A DNA stretch of 64,000 bases from Batkoa obscura. Taxonomy: Eukaryota; Entomophthoromycota; Entomophthoromycetes; Entomophthorales; Batkoaceae. The notes under the pieces were generated by a model. That model was not told the origin of the DNA. It did not search any database and worked only from the letters and a program-made list of their open reading frames with translations. A program made the translations under genes and the position numbers. Shown piece after piece: positions 34,215-44,886 of the stretch (positions are counted from its first letter, which is position 1; each line of letters opens with the position of its first letter). The stretch is from NCBI GenBank assembly GCA_030770535.1, contig JASVEC010000033.1, forward strand, positions 310,001 to 374,000, written 5' to 3'.

Positions 34215-34601
34215 GATATTATTTTTTACTTTAATTAAGCTGTTATTTTATTCTGTTTATATATATTCCTATTTTTCAGATTATTTTGCTATTCTATAAG
34301 ATTGATTGAGGCTTTAAATCTGCTTAAATACACCTTATTATAAATATCAAATTAATAAACATTTTCTTGGAAAACTTTATTTTAATGTGATACATAGTAA
34401 GCCTTTGTTATTAAGTAATAAAAAGTGATTTAATATACCTTTGTTTAATTTTAGTTACTAGCATTACTACAATTAAACATTATTATTTTTTTAAAATAGT
34501 AAAATACTAAACCAAGTTCTAAAGCAAAGTAAATGTTTATTATTATTATAAATTAATATTTCATTATGTAATTAGTACTATGTTATCGCTATCTTATTAG
34601 A

Positions 34602-36419
34602 CTATTTATTCGTCGACTCAATTTCCACTACAACCTTAGTAAGGTCCATAGTTGCATCAATTACCCACGTATAATTTGGGACCTTCTTCAAACCTTCTAA
34701 GAAAGAAAATCCATCTTTAATAACCTGAATGCCCTCTTCATGAATAGATATATATACTTGAATTGTACGTAGACAATAAATTAAACCAATAATACGCGTA
34801 CTTGCATAAGGCTCAAACCCTAAACTTTTATTATAGCTGATGATACGCTTACCATAATTAATGAGACAGCTTAACTCTTTTTCATTTACATTTTCCAGAA
34901 CGGGTTTGTTAATAAACAAAGTATCAGGAGGACATAATTTAGCTCGGCTCATGTTTTCATATGAATTCATAATTACTGTGTTACTTTCAATTAAAATCAA
35001 TTTAATTTGTATATCGTTATATTCTTTAATCTGTTGATTAATTTTAAATGTGACTTCCAACTCATACAACTTAATCATTGATTTATGAGTAATCGAGTTA
35101 ATTAAATCAAAGAGTTGTTTGGCTTCTGTATACACTTGACTCGCTTTCAACTCCAATTTACTAACTTTATTTAATAAGATATACGTCTCTCTTAAATACT
35201 TTGATAGATTGATACGGTATTTGGCTATAATCAAGTAGTTTTTAATGAAATAACCATCCCTCAATTCATTGATACTTTCTAGATTTAGCATTTCTTCCCA
35301 ATCGTCCTCATTATTCGCTTCATTATTGATATTTTCGTTACGTTCGTTGTTAATTATCGTTTCATATTTATTGTTAGCATTACTTAATATATCGGAAATA
35401 TAATCTAAGTCAGGATCCATCGTAAGCATATTTGAATTTGTGTCTAAATAAATGGCCGCAGAAAAGGCCAATTTGCGCTCAAAAATCGTGTTAAAGCCAA
35501 TTTTAAAAGGGGATTTAAGATGTAAACCAATTGACAAACATTTTGATATCAAATCGGAGTAAAAGTAAGAGGGTAAAGCATAGGTATGTGCTCTTAGTCC
35601 ATGTTTTAAAACAATTAGTGTTTGTATATAACTTAAGCTTAACTTAATTTTGGATGGTTTTAATTCTTTCATTAATGAATTTTTGATAAACTTTGCTAAT
35701 TGGTTTGTACTATCTGTTTCTTTCAGTAACGACAGTCCACTTAATATAACAGCACATTGAAGTATCATTTCTCTTTTGTATGTCATAAACCCATAGTAAG
35801 TAAATAAAGGTACTTCTAAATTAATATATTTAAAATAAGCATCAATAGCTTCATAGATTAAATGGTTGTTATCGTTAAATGGGTCATAGTGATAATCATC
35901 GATCTTTTTACATAACTTCTTTCTACTTTGAAACTTATCATAACTTTTTAATGCTAAATAAACCCTTAGCTCAGGGTTACTTTGATAAATATGGGAAAAC
36001 GCTTTATCAAAAAATTCATCGATATGAAATAATTTAAATGGATAAATACTTAGTTGCGAGGTATTAATATTAAATATTGTCGCTTTGAATGTTTTAATAT
36101 CGTCTTTTAATATCAAAAATGGCTTGTTGAATGATAATGATGGGCTACTATTGACTCTACTTTCATTATTTATCCCTTTCTGTTTACAATGTTTCCCAAT
36201 AATCGTCATACTTTGTGCATATTTAAGTTTAATACTCTGTCTCGCACTATCCGTTGTTTGTTGCAGTTTGATATGCCTTGTGCAATCAATTTTTCGCTTA
36301 ACACAGTTGCTACACTTTGGTAATGCCCTATCGCATCTCTTTTTTAATAATTTGCAATTATCACACACTTGTCGAAATTTATCTGCAACAGATAACACTC
36401 TAGTAGTATCTAAATCCAT
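34602..36419 (-). CDS. Zn(2)Cys(6) fungal transcription factor
   Basis: An intronless 605-residue frame. Residues ~19-46 form a binuclear zinc cluster with spacing C-x2-C-x6-C-x6-C-x2-C-x6-C (CDNCKLLKKRCDRALPKC, then SNCVKRKIDC). The cysteines bind two zinc ions and the basic KKR region contacts DNA, normally at CGG half-sites. The remaining 550 residues are helical, with ISNCL-like segments typical of the fungal-specific middle domain (for example YFYSDLISKCLSIGLHLKSP), an Asn/Glu-rich loop at ~residue 350, and no second DNA-binding motif. It acts in the nucleus; target genes cannot be inferred from position. It lies close to inhibitor copy E but is transcribed in the same direction from its own start. 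Confidence 0.9.
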   Translation of the reverse strand: MDLDTTRVLSVADKFRQVCDNCKLLKKRCDRALPKCSNCVKRKIDCTRHIKLQQTTDSARQSIKLKYAQSMTIIGKHCKQKGINNESRVNSSPSLSFNKPFLILKDDIKTFKATIFNINTSQLSIYPFKLFHIDEFFDKAFSHIYQSNPELRVYLALKSYDKFQSRKKLCKKIDDYHYDPFNDNNHLIYEAIDAYFKYINLEVPLFTYYGFMTYKREMILQCAVILSGLSLLKETDSTNQLAKFIKNSLMKELKPSKIKLSLSYIQTLIVLKHGLRAHTYALPSYFYSDLISKCLSIGLHLKSPFKIGFNTIFERKLAFSAAIYLDTNSNMLTMDPDLDYISDILSNANNKYETIINNERNENINNEANNEDDWEEMLNLESINELRDGYFIKNYLIIAKYRINLSKYLRETYILLNKVSKLELKASQVYTEAKQLFDLINSITHKSMIKLYELEVTFKINQQIKEYNDIQIKLILIESNTVIMNSYENMSRAKLCPPDTLFINKPVLENVNEKELSCLINYGKRIISYNKSLGFEPYASTRIIGLIYCLRTIQVYISIHEEGIQVIKDGFSFLEGLKKVPNYTWVIDATMDLTKVVVEIESTNK

Positions 36420-37670
36420 TTGAAAAGAAGAGTAAGAAATAAACTTTTTATTAAAGTGGTTTAGAGCTTAAATGGTGTCATTTCACCCAACCAAATGACT
36501 CAATAGAATAATGCCGATATTGAGCAAAATAAATCCAGCTTAAGCTCAAAAATGACCAATTATATATAGGCATTTATTACTGTACAATATACTATTGGCT
36601 TCTTTTATTATCTTTCACCCATTTTTTTAATTATCGTTTTAAAGTGACCGTTTTATGTGGATTCTATTATTCTTAAAAAACTTAGATTTTTTAACCAAAA
36701 GGGGCTTATGGACAAATCTCTAAAGTAACACTATGTAAAATGATAGGTACCCTTAGGCTATTTTCAATTAAGTAATGTGGACTGAATATACTTACAATGT
36801 ATAAATTATAAACCCTAAGCAAAGCACTTTGTTTCAAAACCAAGATGCTCGACCCTTCCTATTATTAATTTAAAACGACCCACTATTTGCTGCATCTCCC
36901 TGAAAGTTTTATTTTATTTTTTTTGCTTCCCCTTACTTTTATCGTATTAAATTAGAAACCTATACTTATTTTATCCTTTTATTATTTCATTACCCAACTA
37001 GATTTTATAGAAAAGCAAAACAACATTGTAAAATATTATGTGTCGTTTACTATATTTGTAGATTTTAAATTTAAACCTGATTTGTTTCATCTAAAATTTA
37101 ATTTAATTTATCCCTTAGCTGAAATGGGAAATTTGTTAGTTTTTCATGGTACTGGTGGAGTAGTACCTCTAACGTGGAAAATCGATATACGAGGGTCATA
37201 ATACCGTACCTTATATGCCTCAATAAACAATTCATACGATTAATTTTAATTTAGGCTTGTTATTGTTTAGATAAACAAAATGCTATTTGAAATAACACAA
37301 GTAAATACTTTGTCTGGTGATACTAAAACTTAGAATAAGATGATTCAACTGAATTCTTTATTGAAAAATAGTAGTACGTCTTAATCATCACATTATTATT
37401 ATTGTAAAGCTACATATTGTTGTTTGTATATTTCTTTCGACCGTTATTTACTATATTCCTATTACCATATAAATGTATATTATTTTAAAATTCACATAAA
37501 ATTAATGCCCTCGATCTTACCAAATAAATCTAATATAAATGTTCTTGATAATAAATAATAATTAATTTATGATTTAATAAAGTAATTATTTTTCAGCCGT
37601 GGTTCTATCGTTTTATTTTGTTTACTGTATTTTGTTCTTTATTTTTAACGATTTAAAAAAATTTCAACCT
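36420..37670. other. Divergent intergenic region
   Basis: About 1.25 kb lies between the zinc-cluster gene (-) and a small secreted protein (+), so it presumably holds both promoters. No specific motif is claimed. Confidence 0.45.
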
Positions 37671-37949
37671 ATGTATTCCCCTTTGCCATTTTTCCTCATC
37701 CTGCTTGGTCCAATTTTAACTAACGATATTTCTGAAGGGCGCTGCCATAATCATGATGGTAGAGTTACTACAGCATGTAACTTCTGTTGTTACTCCAAGT
37801 GGATCACATACCAAAAAGAGTGTGATAATTTCAATAGCGTCAAAGAGATTAAGGCATGCATTAAGTTAGGAGTTAGTAAATTTAATTTCTGTCAAGTATG
37901 TTGTAATAAAAGAGGGATGTTCTGTGATAATTTTAAAAATAAAAGTTAA
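37671..37949 (+). CDS. Small secreted 10-cysteine protein 1
   Basis: I start at the ATG of MYSPLPFFLILLGPILTND, which gives a clear signal peptide; the frame is open further upstream but only to a GTG. The mature ~74 residues contain ten cysteines spaced C-x10-C-x2-CC-x10-C-x11-C-x10-C-x2-CC-x6-C, with two CxxCC boxes (CNFCC, CQVCC). The homologue on the opposite strand, 38069-38338, has the same spacing. Extracellular, probably disulfide-stabilised; function unknown. I do not recognise the family. Confidence 0.7.
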   Translation: MYSPLPFFLILLGPILTNDISEGRCHNHDGRVTTACNFCCYSKWITYQKECDNFNSVKEIKACIKLGVSKFNFCQVCCNKRGMFCDNFKNKS

Positions 37950-38068
37950 AGCTTTTAAGATAGCCATCTCTTTTTATCTGTTTATTCATTCTTTTCTATT
38001 TGTAATTAAAATTAAAAAATAAATGCTCACTTTGCTTCATTAAATCAGACTTTATTATTAAGCTCTCC

Positions 38069-38338
38069 TTATAAATATTTCTTTTCACACTTCTCCTGCT
38101 TATCATTACAACATTTTTGACATTTGTCGAGTGAATCAAAAGACTTCTTATGGCATTGTTTGTATGTTTCAATTTTCTGAGTATTATCGTCACAGTCGAG
38201 GTAAGCTTCACTCCATTTTTGATAACAACAATAGATACATGCCGAAGTTACACTACCATCTCCGTTTGAGCAGTTTTCATAGTCCGAGTATGCAGCTGTT
38301 AAGGCACAAAATAAAAGGACGGGATAAAGATATTTCAT
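38069..38338 (-). CDS. Small secreted 10-cysteine protein 2
   Basis: An 89-residue frame: signal peptide MKYLYPVLLFCALTAAYS, then ten mature cysteines as C-x10-C-x2-CC-x10-C-x12-C-x10-C-x2-CC-x6-C. Shared positions with protein 1 include DG.VT.ACxxCCY.KW and CxxCCN. The two genes are tail to tail with 119 bp between stops, an inverted duplication. The signal peptides are unrelated in sequence although the mature parts align along their full length. Extracellular role unknown. Confidence 0.75.
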   Translation of the reverse strand: MKYLYPVLLFCALTAAYSDYENCSNGDGSVTSACIYCCYQKWSEAYLDCDDNTQKIETYKQCHKKSFDSLDKCQKCCNDKQEKCEKKYL

Positions 38339-38398
38339 TAGTTAGATTTATTAAATGGAAAAATGAGAGAGAAAATTTCTTTGAATTTTTGACTTAAG

Positions 38399-39111
38399 AA
38401 CATTGAGTAGAGTAGTGAATTTTTTTAGGAAACTTGAAAATGAAGTAAATTCTTTTTGAAGGGGGTTTTTAAAGGATAAATTACAAGTAACTTATAGTCT
38501 GTAGTGTAAAAATGAACAACATAAAATCAAGATTCAAATAACTTTTATTAGATTTAATATTTAGTTGTTATTTGGAGCTTGATAGCATCTTATCAACTTG
38601 CACTATCCCAAATTATTTGTTATTTCAACAAAATAAAATTGATATAAAAAAGTAAATAAAAGATTACAAAGTAGACTTGAATATAATACAAAAATCAACA
38701 CTGTTAAATCAAGAAATAATCTTAAGAGAAGATCAAAATAACATTAAAACCATGAGCTTAATTGCTTTCTACTTTGATCCGTTTTATTACCTCATTGCAG
38801 CCACTACTTCATTTGTAAACAATATATATATTGATTATAATATATTAATTGTAATATTAATATTTAAAACAAATCAGTTAATCTCAACTGCAAAAATAAA
38901 ATCTACAATCACCCAAAAATGATTATACCAAAGCCAAATGAGAAGAAACCATATATGCATTTATCAGGGGAAACAACTAAGAACACTTCATTGTATGTTG
39001 ATAAAAATTAGTTAAAAATAAGGATAGTGAGTCTGATGTGGATGGTAATATTGTAAATTCATTCAATTGGTTATATATAAATGGATTATTTAGTTAGTTG
39101 TTTGTTTTTAG
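38399..39111. other. Possible first exon(s) of divergent inhibitor copy I
   Basis: A signal-like MSLIAFYFDPFYYLIAATTS can be read from about 38752 and KPYMHLSGETTKNTSLYVDKN-like sequence from about 38946, the latter reminiscent of SYIGKKLVKKGGYQYYVNSKN of copy E. A clean splice joining these to 39112-39249 could not be found. Confidence 0.25.
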
Positions 39112-39249
39112 GTTTATGAAGCTGAGTTGTCAAGTCCTTATCGCATTATTTCTTCGAATAGTTCAGCTATATTTATGAGTCATTGTAACAGTAAACTAAA
39201 TCCTGTTGTTGCTAATGACTATATTATCGCTAAGCCTCCTTATAGTTGA
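39112..39249 (+). pseudogene. Divergent I78-like second exon (copy I)
   Basis: Directly after a TTTTTAG acceptor lies an open 138-nt exon, the same length as in every intact inhibitor gene. It encodes VYEAELSSPYRIISSNSSAI, then MSHCNSKLNPVVANDYIIA and KPPYS plus stop. It aligns with copy E (VYEARLPEPYRIITPD...), but the reactive-loop core VTLDY has become IFMSH and DRLN has become SKLN. Because the frame and length are kept, it may be a live divergent gene whose first exon I cannot define, or an early-stage pseudogene. It is the only copy on the + strand. Confidence 0.5.
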
Positions 39250-39607
39250 TTAAGTTCTAACAATAGATACAACTATTAGTATTTTAGTTTATTTTCATAG
39301 TTTGTCCTATTATTTATTAGCAATCTTTATAAGTTCATAGTATTAAAACTAAAATTTAACGAATATAATATTTTTATGTATAAAAGTATAACAACTATAG
39401 TTTTAAATTATATAATTAATAAAAAATCGTTTCTAAAATCTTTAACTGTGATAAAAATAAAGACATTAGACTAATCCCAAGTCATCATAACAACACACCA
39501 CTATTTAAAAAAATTGTCAACTTAAAACTAAGTTAAAATAAACGCCAAAATTCAAAAACTTAATTCTTATTCTTAAATACTAACAAAACATTACTTTCGA
39601 AAAAAGA

Positions 39608-40971
39608 ATGGAATCCAAGGAGCTTATCACAGACTTGAAAAAGTTTAGCTATAGAGAAGTGTTACAGTGCTCTTATACCGAATGGTATCAATTATTTGAA
39701 CCTTATTTGATAAAAAGTCAAGTTATTCCATTAAACAACAAATTAATTGAATACCTAAAAAGTGACTCGATGAAGATACCAAGCAAGTTTTTGTTAGGAT
39801 TAGATAAAAGGTAATTTTAAGAGTGAGAAAGCAATTGTTTGAATACTAATATTACTAGTCAGTTATCAGACGATGATGAAGAGGAAGAAGAAAGTGAAGA
39901 GGAAGAAAATGAAGAAGAAGAAGAAAGTGAAGAAGAACAAAAAGTAAGTCAACAAATTACTAAACAAAGCCAACTTATTTATATCAAAAGGAACCAGAAC
40001 TAAATAAACTAGAAGTGATGGAGTTACTAGAAGAATTGAATATAATTGTTAGTAAATTTATTGAAGAATTACAAGGTTCAGTTATACCAAAGTTAAATTG
40101 GTCAGCACCAAAGGTAATGAATATTTGTAGCTTTGTTTATAAAATAGTTAACAAAAACAGGATGCCATTTGGATATCAGCAAGTAAAAATTTACAGTGTA
40201 AAAATTTGGGGGATATTTTATTGTTATTAAAGTCCAGTGATGATATTGAATATGATTTAAATAGGGCATTTGAATTATGCTATGATAAAGAACGAGTTGA
40301 TTTAAGTACAGTAAATTATAATTTAATTTTAAAAACTTGGTTTAATATGGATCATGGATTTGAATTTCGTTGCTTTATATTGAATGGGAAGTTAGTTGGT
40401 AAGTATTGTATTCTATATACGTTGTATATGTAGTTTACTTATATTCATTAGGTATTTCTCAAAGGGATAGCAATTATTATTCATATTTAAAACAAGAAAA
40501 AGAGTGGGTCATTAAATTAATCATTAATTTTTTTAATCATGTTATAAAAGAGAAGTTTCCATTAACTAACTGTAAGTATATTATGTTATTTATGTTATTT
40601 ATGTATTTATAATACTATTAGATACAGTAGATATTTATGTTGTTAAATTAACTAAAAGTATTAAAATCCTTGATTTTAATCCAGTATCAACTGCAACCCA
40701 TCCCTTATTATTTGAATGGAGTGAACTATTAGAATTAAGTAATTTATTATTTATTTAATATAGTAATAATATATTAATATTAATACCAATAATTTGTTTA
40801 GATAATGATGATAAATTACCAATATTTAGATTTATAGAAAGTGAAGTAGATAGTCAATATAATAGATCTATAAGATCTGGATTAAATTCATATCCAATAG
40901 ATTTAGTTCATAGTAATTCAAATGAAGTTGATCAATTATTAAATCAAATTAAAATAGAAGATAAACAATAA
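39608..40971 (+). CDS. CDC123: Cdc123/D123-family eIF2 assembly factor
   Basis: A multi-exon gene. It starts MESKELITDLKKFSYREVLQ, contains a Glu/Ser-rich acidic stretch (about 39865-39940), then GSVIPKLNWSAPKDA split by an intron before ISASKNLQCKNLGDILLLLK and SSDDIEYDL, the typical Cdc123 signature. Next come LILKTWFNMDHGFEFRCFI, LVGISQRDSNYYSYL and DIYVVKLTKSIKILDFNP. Cdc123 is a cytosolic ATP-grasp-like protein that promotes joining of eIF2 gamma to the other eIF2 subunits, hence translation initiation. All exons read openly to DKQ-stop. Its stop codon lies only about 54 bp from that of the convergent transporter gene, so the 3' ends of transcripts likely overlap. Confidence 0.9.
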
Positions 40972-41025
40972 ATATATATTAATTTTATCATCATATTATA
41001 TTATGTAACATGAACATTCTCTATT

Positions 41026-42240
41026 TTATTTAGTTTTGTCTTTTAAATTCTTACTGTTATTTTGCTTTTCATAATAACGTATCAGCGAATAACAACCGGA
41101 ACCTATTATAACTATACTTATTCCAACCCCATTCTAATAAAAATTTAATTATAAGTATAAAAGGAAAAAGATGGGAATAGACTTACAACAAGATTAATAG
41201 GATTCTTAAATATATAAGCAGCTAATAATGTTTGTACAGCAGCCTAGTTGGATTATTAGTAACCTTATAAGAATCATGAGTATAAATACAGGTATATAGC
41301 TTACTTTAGCAGTACCAGAGATACAATTAGACAAAGGGGAAGTAAATTTGATTTGCAAAAAGATAGCATAATTAATTAAAAACCCAAAGATAGCAGTAAC
41401 TGACATAATCAACCAAAAATTAGTGTTATGAATATACTCAAATTGAAGGATTTGGTTGTATTCCCCACTAATAAAAATCGTCGGTAATAATAACGTTATA
41501 GATATTAATGTGTTGTAGAATAATAATAACCTAAATAAATAGTATTAATATTTAAGGTCTATTATTAGCTAAATGCAAATTAAATAGCATTACCATTCAT
41601 CCCCTTGAACAACTACTAATACTTTTTTAACCATAATAGAATAAGTAGATACAAATATAGAAGAAAGAATACCAGCAATTAAACCAATCCAAGAAAATTT
41701 AATTTCACTTACACTACCTAAAACAAAACCAGCAAATACAAAGATGCAAGAATAAATGATTTTTGAATTGATCTTTTCATTTAAAAATAAAAAGGAGAAT
41801 AACAAATTAAATATAATTGTCAGAGAACGTGCTACCTATAAAACAATAGTTAATTAGTGTTTTTTCCATATATCGATTTCCTTTACTTGATAGAAAGTAA
41901 CCTCAACATAGTTTAAGCATAAGTTATTAAATAACAACATCCCGAGGTAAATCAATGATAAGGGCAAGATCTTTTTTAAAATATTCCATTGAAACTCAAA
42001 TTTTATACTGTTTAGATTATTATGTAAATTAAGTTATAATAACGCGAATGGAAATTACCTTCTGTTCCTTAAAACTAAACATATTAATGCCAAACTTATG
42101 ATCAATTGAAACCAAGTTACAAATAAAATGTATGGAAATAAATATTTCCCATTAAATATAAACTTATTTAAAAATACTAAAGATAATGAAGTAATCCAAT
42201 AAAAACTTATTATGCCCAACGTCTTTGTCTCTAACGCCAT
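41026..42240 (-). CDS. GDP-fucose-transporter-like nucleotide-sugar transporter (SLC35C/TPT family)
   Basis: Several exons. The first encodes MALETKTLGIISFYWITSLS and LVFLNKFIFNGKYLFPYILF, like SLC35C1 (YWVTS.SLVFLNK). Next come ILPLSLIYLGMLLFNNLCL, NYVEVTFYQVARSLTIIFN, FAGFVLGSVSE, NAFWLI-like segments and FLQIKFTSPLSNCISGTAK. After a 60-nt intron this continues AAVQTLLAAYIFKNPINLV and, after another, NGVGISIVIIGSGCYSLIR to the stop. QIKFTSPL..(N/H).ISGTAK is highly characteristic of GDP-fucose transporters. About ten membrane segments fit a Golgi antiporter exchanging GDP-fucose for GMP. Substrate is inferred from similarity only; a related GDP-sugar is possible. Confidence 0.82.
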
Positions 42241-42531
42241 CCTTTTATTATATTATGCAAGTAACAAAATAAATTTTAATTTTTTAGATTTTTTTAATCT
42301 TAAATTCACTTTTTAACCAATCATTTTGACTTCTGTTGACTAATTTTTGAGTTTTCTCTTAAGATTAAACTAACTTTTAATTATTTTTGATAAAATTATC
42401 TCCATCAACTCAAATTGATCCTTTCATGTTAACAAATATTGTTAAAGACTTTTAATAACTCTTATCAGTAATCCTTATAAATTTCTATTAATTATTTATA
42501 TAAGTTTTTATTATTGAATGTTAATAATAAT

Positions 42532-42638
42532 ATATGGGAGTGTTTTTTTTGACTTCATTATTTTTTCCATTTTTTAAGCACTATTTGAGTGGAAAATTTG
42601 TTAGTAAAATTGTTAAACACAAAAATACATCCCTATAT
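42532..42638 (+). repeat. ~105-bp MITE-like element
   Basis: Ends are ATATGGGAGTGTTTTTTTTG and AAATACATCCCTATAT. The + frame is open from the ATG in the left end through the right end. Confidence 0.9.
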
Positions 42639-42795
42639 TTAAAAAATTATATAACAATAGCTAGCTAGCTTGCTAGCTTGCAAGGTCACTATAAGTTTTA
42701 TGAAACTAATATTATGATAGTTTAAAGAGAAATTATTAAAAAAACAATAAAGCAGTATAAATAATTGTAAATTTTTAGTTTTTTAGTTTTCTAAA

Positions 42796-43056
42796 ATATG
42801 AGGATGTTTTTTTTGGTTTCATTACTTTTTCCACCTTTTAAGCGCCATTTGAGCAGAAAAATTATTAGCAAAATCCTTAAACACAAAAATGTATCCCCAT
42901 ATTTTAGTGAAAAAACTCTATAAAAGTAATATGTTCTTTATTAAAAAATATATGGGGATGTATTTTTGTGTTTAACAATTTTACTAACAAATTTTCCACT
43001 CAAATAGTGCTTAAAAAATGGAAAAAATAATGAAGTCAAAAAAAACACTCCCATAT
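42796..43056. repeat. Inverted pair of ~105-bp MITE-like elements
   Basis: A + copy (42796-42904, ATATGAGGATG ... CCCCATAT) and a - copy (42949-43056, ATATGGGGATG ... CCCATAT) face each other across about 45 bp. They form potential hairpin arms of about 105 bp. Confidence 0.9.
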
Positions 43057-43279
43057 ATATTATCAGTTAAAATTGTATATAATTGTGAAACATCACTTTT
43101 CCAGCCCCATGGTTAATTATAATATAACAATCACCTAAGCTGCTGTGTTCTCGAGTTCAGAGACAATCAATCCCATGTTCTTGTTTTGATTCGCTATGAG
43201 AATTTTTATCTTCGTCTCAAAGGATACTATCCCCTCATTTTGATATTTGTACTTGTCAGAATATAAAAGAGCTTTTAGA

Positions 43280-43386
43280 ATATGGGGATGTATTTTTGTA
43301 TTTAAGAATCTTACTAACAAATTTTCCGCTTAAATAGCACTTAAAAAATGGAAAAAATAATGAAGTCAAAAAAGACACTCCCATAT
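43280..43386 (-). repeat. ~105-bp MITE-like element
   Basis: Ends are ATATGGGGATGTATTTTTG and AAAAGACACTCCCATAT. This is a nearly consensus copy with an open minus-strand frame. Confidence 0.92.
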
Positions 43387-43771
43387 AGTAACTCGGGGTT
43401 TTTTAACTTAATTATTCCCTGATATCTCGTACATTTAATAAAGCCACTAAGTTTTCTTAATGGTATTTTGCGTACATTTCATATTAATGTTGTCTATTAT
43501 ATTTGTCTTACATAGTTCATAGCCTATTACATGCTATTCTTCATAACCCAAGTCTATCTTAGTCACATAAACTAAGACCTTTCGACTTATAACATAGTCA
43601 ACTAGGCAATAGCTGTTTTTGGCTCCAATCATTGAGTACCAGGTTTCACAGTGCTTACTTTTTTAAATTAAATTTGAAACTATAATACTAAATATAAATA
43701 TTAAAATATACAGAGCTTTTTACTAATCGTTATAATAAAAAACAGCTATTATTATATTTTGTTGTATACAA

Positions 43772-43874
43772 CTGAGGATGTATTTTTGTATTTAAGAGTT
43801 TCATTAGCAATTTTTTCACTCAAATAGTGCTTAAAAAATGGGAAAAGTAATAAAGCCAAAAAAACATCCTCAAT
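43772..43874 (-). repeat. ~105-bp MITE-like element
   Basis: Terminal GAGGATGTATTTTTG and AAAAAAACATCCTC. Flanked by CAACT and AATTG. Confidence 0.9.
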
Positions 43875-44306
43875 TGTTTAATTAAAGTATTAAAAAAAGT
43901 TTGACATAATGATTTAAAGCTTTTCAAATTATTTTTTAATATTAGCTTTTAATAAAGCTATTAAGTTTCATAGTATCTTTTATTTTACTTACTTTATGTA
44001 GTTTATAGTTTATTGCAAACTATATTTATTGCTTTAAGTTTATATTAGTTATATAAACTAAGAGTTTTTAACTTATAACCAGTTAATTAAGCAAAAATTC
44101 CTTTTGACTTTAATTATTAATTATCGATTTTTATATTTGTTAGCTCTTTTTACACTTGGTTTAATGTATAAAGTAAAACATTAGTTGTTTATTATTAACT
44201 ATTTTTTTAAAACTAGGTTAAATAAATTATGAATATTTTTTTATTTATAAGTTTTACTTTGTTTTTTGTTTTAAAATATTATTGATAGCAAGTTAAAATA
44301 TATATT

Positions 44307-44365
44307 TGTTTAAAAAATTTACTGACAGCTTTTCTGCTTAAATAGTGTATCAGCAATAGAAGTAG
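44307..44365 (-). repeat. Partial ~105-bp element
   Basis: Only TGTTTAAAAAATTTACTGACAG and the following CTTTTCTGCTTAAATAGTG are recognisable. Confidence 0.55.
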
Positions 44366-44379
44366 TAACTGGAAAATAA

Positions 44380-44592
44380 TTAATGATTGCCTCGAAAAAC
44401 AGCATTACTATTTTGTTTTCTACTATCATCGACTAATTTTATATCATTTGAATCTAACAAACATATTGGGATTAATGATCTTATACCGCAATCCTTACTA
44501 ATAACAGGAGTAGTTGACTCATTATTATTTTGGATTATGGTTGGCGCAGCAAAAATAATAGGTATAAAAAAAGCAGTCAGTTTAGTATTCAT
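44380..44592 (-). CDS. Putative small secreted peptide
   Basis: A 70-residue frame begins with MNTKLTAFFIPIIFAAPTI, a plausible signal peptide. It is followed by an Asn/Ser-rich mature part with two cysteines (KDCGIRSLIPICLLD) and ends NAVFRGNH. The + strand is also open across the same bases, so the frame could be chance. No relatives were seen in the window. It sits among inverted-repeat elements. Confidence 0.35.
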   Translation of the reverse strand: MNTKLTAFFIPIIFAAPTIIQNNNESTTPVISKDCGIRSLIPICLLDSNDIKLVDDSRKQNSNAVFRGNH

Positions 44593-44801
44593 TATTAGCT
44601 AGTAAGTAATAGTTAAAAGAGTGAGATTTTTGATTCAAGATTTTATTTTGTTATCTTTTTTATATCCTATATCCTTTGTTACATCACTTTGATAAGATTA
44701 TGTTTTTTAATATCCTCAAGATTTAAGTTCTCCTTGCACAACAACTATTTCATAATCAATTTCAAATATAAAGTTGGAACTGTTGTTAACTGATTATTTT
44801 A

Positions 44802-44886
44802 GCATTTGGGGATGTGTTTTTGTAATAATTCTACTAATAATTTTTCCACAAAAAAAAGATGAAACCAACAAACACCCTCATTTCCT
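44802..44886 (-). repeat. ~105-bp MITE-like element with internal deletion
   Basis: Ends are ATTTGGGGATGTGTTTTTG and CAAACACCCTCATTT. The central AGCGCTTAAAAAATGG part is missing. Confidence 0.75.

Noticed and set aside
30604-36419. A P450 plus Zn(2)Cys(6) regulator as a secondary-metabolite cluster
   Set aside because: No backbone synthase, transporter or tailoring enzyme adjoins them; proximity alone is not enough.
38677-38922. 81-codon + frame
   Set aside because: Low-complexity Ile/Asn-rich sequence; only its internal signal-like MSLIAFYFDPF is mentioned as a weak candidate for inhibitor copy I.
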